Assembly (NCBI RefSeq): GCF_019649055.1
Contig: NW_026570355.1
Coordinates: 248,001-312,000, forward strand
Reading direction: 5' to 3'
DNA from: Paramacrobiotus metropolitanus
Taxonomy: Eukaryota > Tardigrada > Eutardigrada > Parachela > Macrobiotidae
DNA length: 64,000 nucleotides
Positions 60,330-64,000 of the stretch are shown here, one piece after another. The stretch's first letter is position 1. Every line of letters begins with the position of its first letter. The notes below the pieces were generated by a model. The model searched no databases, was not told the DNA's origin, and saw nothing but the letters and a program-made list of their open reading frames with translations. The translations under genes and the position numbers were made by a program.

Positions 60330-61982
60330 CGATGTTTTCGCCTTCTGTAAAAAAAAGCGGTTTATAGCAAATCCTCGACAGCATTACTGTGGCCTCGTAA
60401 GTTAGCGTATGTTTGAGGAGACAAAAATAGATTTCTTCAAGTGGCCTTACGTTATCTACAGTTTCAAAGTAAAGCTACAACTGACTCTCTGGGAAATCAT
60501 TGATTTTTAGAAAAAATCTCGAAAACATCGATGTTTTCGCCTTCTGTAGAATGAGACAGTACAAAATAAATCCACGACAGCGATGCCGTGGCCTCGTCCG
60601 TCAGTGTATATAAAAGGAGACAAAAAGCTGCTTCGAACAATTTTAAAAAAGCGCGTTTAATTCCAACTACCCCGGTCTCACTCATCAACGAATCCATACC
60701 GACCATAACGGCCATACCTTAAAACTTTTTTTGGAGTTATCGTATTTTTTTCAAGTCAGCCTACGGCATCTACAGTTTTAAAGTAAAGTTCCAAACAATT
60801 CTCTGGGAAATAAACGAGTTTTAGGAAAAATCGCCAAAACATCGATGTTTTCGCCTTCTGTAAAAAAAAGCGGTTTATAGCAAATCCTCGACAGCAATGC
60901 TGTGGCCTCGTAAGTTAGCGTATGTATGAGGAGACAAAAATAGATTTCTTCAAGTGGCCTTACGTTATCTACAGTTTCAAAGTAAAGCTACAACTGACTC
61001 TCTGGGAAATCATTGATTTTTAGAAAAAATCTCGAAAACATCGATGTTTTCGCCTTCTGAAGAATGAGACAGTACAAAATAAATCCACGACAGCGATGCC
61101 GTGGCCTCGTCCGTCAGTGTATATAAAAGGAGACAAAAAGCTGCTTCAAACAATTTTAAAAAAGCGCGTTTAATTCCAACTACCCAGGTCTCACTCATCA
61201 ACGAATCCATACCGACCATAACGGCCATACCTTAAAGCTTTTTTTTGGAGATATCGTATTTTTTTCAAGTCAGCCTACGGCATCTACAGTTTTAAAGTTA
61301 AGTTCCAAACAATTCTCTGGGAAATAAACGAGTTTTAGGAAAAATCACGAAAACATCGATGTTTTCGCTTTCTGTAAAAAAAAGCGGTTTATAGCAGTTC
61401 CACGACAGCAATGCTGTGGCCTCGTGAGTCAGCGTATTTAACAGGAGACAAAAAGCTGCTTCAAACAATTTTAAAAAAGCGCGTTTAATTCCAACTACCC
61501 CGGTCTCACTCATGAACGAATCCATACCGACCATAACGGCCATACCTGAAAACTGTTTTTGGAGATATCGTATTTTTTTCACGTCAGCCTACGGCATCTA
61601 CAGTTTAAAAGAAAAGATCCTAACAATTCGCTGGGAAATAATCGAGTTTTAGAATAAATCACGAAAACAACGATGTTTTCGCCTTCTGTGAGAAAAAGCG
61701 GTTTATAGCAAATCGTTGACAGCAATGCCGTGGCCTCGTGCGTCAGCGTATTTAACAGGAGACAAAAAGCTGCTTCAAACAATTTTAAAAAGCGCCTTTA
61801 ATTCCAACTACCCCGGTCTCACTCATCAACAAACCATACCGACCATAACGGCCTTACCTGAAAACTTTTTTGGAGTTATCGTATTTTTTTCAAGTCAGCC
61901 TACGGCATCTACAGTTTTAAAGTAAAGTTCCAAACAATTCTCTGGGAAATAAACGAGTTTTAGGAAAAATCAGCCAAAACAT
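60330..61982 (+). repeat. 1.65 kb HOR, copy 2 (S L S L L L)
   Basis: Anchors 60330, 60529, 60843, 61042, 61357, 61671, end 61983. Same order and markers as copy 1. It introduces CCTTCTGAAGAATGAG at the second S to L junction, shared with copy 3 but not copy 1, so copies 2 and 3 are the closer pair. Confidence 0.9.
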
Positions 61983-63623
61983 CGATGTTTTCGCCTTCTG
62001 TAAAAAAAAGCGGTTTATAGCAAATCCTCGACAGCATTACTGTGGCCTCGTAAGTTAGCGTATGTTTGAGGAGACAAAATAGATTTCTTCAAGTGGCCTT
62101 ACGTTATCTACAGTTTCAAAGTAAAGCTACAACTGACTCTCTGGGAAATCATTGATTTTTAGAAAAATCTCGAAAACATCGATGTTTTCGCCTTCTGTAG
62201 AATGAGACAGTACAAAATAAATCCACGACAGCGATGCCGTGGCCTCGTCCGTCAGTGTATATAAAAGGAGACAAAAAGCTGCTTCGAACAATTTTAAAAA
62301 AGCGCGTTTAATTCAACCCCGGTCTCACTCATCAACGAATCCATACCGACCATAACGGCCATACCTTAAAACTTTTTTTGGAGTTATCGTATTTTTTCAA
62401 GTCAGCCTACGGCATCTACAGTTTTAAAGTAAAGTTCCAAACAATTCTCTGGGAAATAAACGAGTTTTAGGAAAAATCAGCCAAAACATCGATGTTTTCG
62501 CCTTCTGTAAAAAAAAGCGGTTTATAGCAAATCCTCGACAGCAATGCTGTGGCCTCGTAAGTTAGCGTATGTATGAGGAGACAAAAATAGATTTCTTCAA
62601 GTGGCCTTACGTTATCTACAGTTTCAAAGTAAAGCTACAACTGACTCTCTGGGAAATCATTGATTTTTAGAAAAATCTCGAAAACATCGATGTTTTCGCC
62701 TTCTGAAGAATGAGACAGTACAAAATAAATCCACGACAGCGATGCCGTGGCCTCGTCCGTCAGTGTATATAAAAGGAGACAAAAAGCTGCTTCAAACAAT
62801 TTTAAAAAAGCGCGTTTAATTCCAACTACCCAGGTCTCACTCATCAACGAATCCATACCGACCATAACGGCCATACCTTAAAGCTTTTTTTTGGAGATAT
62901 CGTATTTTTTTCAAGTCAGCCTACGGCATCTACAGTTTTAAAGTTAAGTTCCAAACAATTCTCTGGGAAATAAACGAGTTTTAGGAAAAATCACGAAAAC
63001 ATCGATGTTTTCGCTTTCTGTAAAAAAAAGCGGTTTATAGCAGTTCCACGACAGCAATGCTGTGGCCTCGTGAGTCAGCGTATTTAACAGGAGACAAAAG
63101 CTGCTTCAAACAATTTTAAAAAAAGCGTTTAATTCCAACTACCCCGGTCTCACTCATGAACGAATCCATACCGACCATAACGGCCATACCTGAAAACTGT
63201 TTTGGAGATATCGTATTTTTTTCACGTCAGCCTACGGCATCTACAGTTTAAAAGAAAAGATCCTAACAATTCGCTGGGAAATAATCGAGTTTTAGAATAA
63301 ATCACGAAAACAACGATGTTTTCGCCTTCTGTGAGAAAAAAGCGGTTTATAGCAAATCGTTGACAGCAATGCCGTGGCCTCGTGCGTCAGCGTATTTAAC
63401 AGGAGACAAAAAGCTGCTTCAAACAATTTTAAAAGCGCCTTTAATTCCAACTACCCCGGTCTCACTCATCAACAAACCATACCGACCATAACGGCCTTAC
63501 CTGAAAACTTTTTTGGAGTTATCGTATTTTTTCAAGTCAGCCTACGGCATCTACAGTTTTAAAGTAAAGTTCCAAACAATTCTCTGGGAAATAAACGAGT
63601 TTTAGGAAAAATCGCCAAAACAT
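61983..63623 (+). repeat. 1.65 kb HOR, copy 3 (S L S L L L)
   Basis: Anchors 61983, 62180, 62490, 62688, 63003, 63314, end 63624. Same order; about 12 bp shorter than copy 2 through A/T-run differences and a private loss near 62311-62321, where AATTCCAACTACCCC is reduced to AATTCAACCCC. AAAATCAGCCAAAAC (one extra base) at its first two L ends replaces AAAATCGCCAAAAC. Confidence 0.9.
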
Positions 63624-64000
63624 CGATGTTTTCGCCTTCTGTAAAAAAAAAGCGGTTTATAGCAAATCCTCGACAGCATTACTGTGGCCTCGTAAGTTAG
63701 CGTATGTTTGAGGAGACAAAATAGATTTCTTCAAGTGGCCTTACGTTATCTACAGTTTCAAAGTAAAGCTACAACTGACTCTCTGGGAAATCATTGATTT
63801 TTAGAAAAAATCTCGAAAACATCGATGTTTTCGCCTTCTGTAGAATGAGACAGTACAAAATAAATCCACGACAGCGATGCCGTGGCCTCGTCCGTCAGTG
63901 TATATAAAAGGAGACAAAAAGCTGCTTCGAACAATTTTAAAAAAGCGCGTTTAATTCCAACTACCCCGGTCTCACTCATCAACGAATCCATACCGTCCAT
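63624..64000 (+). repeat. 1.65 kb HOR, start of copy 4 (S and partial L)
   Basis: An S at 63624-63822 with CAGCATTACTGTGGCC, then the first ~178 bp of an L with TTCGAACAATTTT, a TATA-like motif at 63901-63911 and CATACCGTCCAT at the edge. The array clearly continues beyond the window. Confidence 0.9.

Larger units (their letters stand above)
1..64000. repeat. Two-length composite satellite array (S ~199 bp, L ~314 bp)
   Basis: The whole window is tandem satellite DNA with every monomer in the same orientation. Spacing of the palindrome centre falls into two classes: 187-200 bp (S, 148 complete units) and 310-315 bp (L, 109 complete units). S and L share both ends. L carries an extra internal segment of about 119 bp. 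No unique sequence, gene, RNA or transposon interrupts the array. S:L is about 54:29 from 285 to 20104, 67:28 from 20104 to 42186, and 27:52 from 42186 to 63823. Family and species are not recognised. Arrays of this kind are typical of eukaryotic heterochromatin; a centromeric role is only a possibility. Confidence 0.97.

Noticed and set aside
1-64000. CRISPR array
   Set aside because: Units are ~199 and ~314 bp with homology along their entire length. There are no short identical repeats separated by unique spacers, and no cas genes.
1-64000. Ribosomal DNA intergenic spacer or telomeric repeat
   Set aside because: No rRNA coding sequence, no tRNA-like fold and no short telomeric motif is visible anywhere in the window.

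Overview
This 64 kb window is one uninterrupted array of satellite DNA. I found no credible protein-coding gene, RNA gene, transposon or unique spacer. The array is built from two related monomers, always in the same orientation: a short one (S, about 199 bp) and a long one (L, about 314 bp). L is S plus an internal segment of about 119 bp. I used the centre of a 20 bp palindrome (CGAAAACATCGATGTTTTCG) near each monomer junction as a ruler. Reading it by eye from 285 to 63823 gives 257 complete monomers, 148 S and 109 L. A partial L lies at each edge. Positions called 'anchors' below are the C of CGATG (or the equivalent base in variants) at the palindrome centre. They may be off by a base.

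A gene-free array of this size with higher-order repeats (HORs) points to a eukaryotic nuclear genome, in heterochromatin such as centromeric, pericentromeric or subtelomeric DNA. I do not recognise the satellite and cannot name the organism. G+C is about 38% in the S monomer I counted and CpG is not depleted there. That fits a lineage with little germline CpG methylation, such as many invertebrates, but does not prove it.

Layout: 1-6055, mosaic of S S L and S S S L. 6056-17263, a 23-monomer HOR of 5.6 kb in two tandem copies. 16554-24677, a 17-monomer HOR of 4.06 kb in two copies, whose first copy overlaps the end of the previous HOR. 23456-32373, a 19-monomer HOR of 4.46 kb in two copies. 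32374-42185, smaller HORs of 1.42, 0.91 and 1.1 kb, including the longest S run (five). From about 42 kb composition flips: L monomers become adjacent and outnumber S. 44238-49376 holds 2.15 kb and 0.82 kb units, 50904-52553 two 0.83 kb units, 52753-55576 nine L in a row, and 58680-64000 a six-monomer 1.65 kb HOR in three copies plus the start of a fourth.

The pattern is what repeated unequal exchange and local homogenisation would leave: overlapping doublets of recent duplications, chimeric monomers at several joins, and subtype-specific palindrome variants confined to sub-domains. Many differences between neighbouring HOR copies are one-base changes in A or T runs, so some may be sequencing error. 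Short open frames on both strands repeat with the monomers and are by-products.
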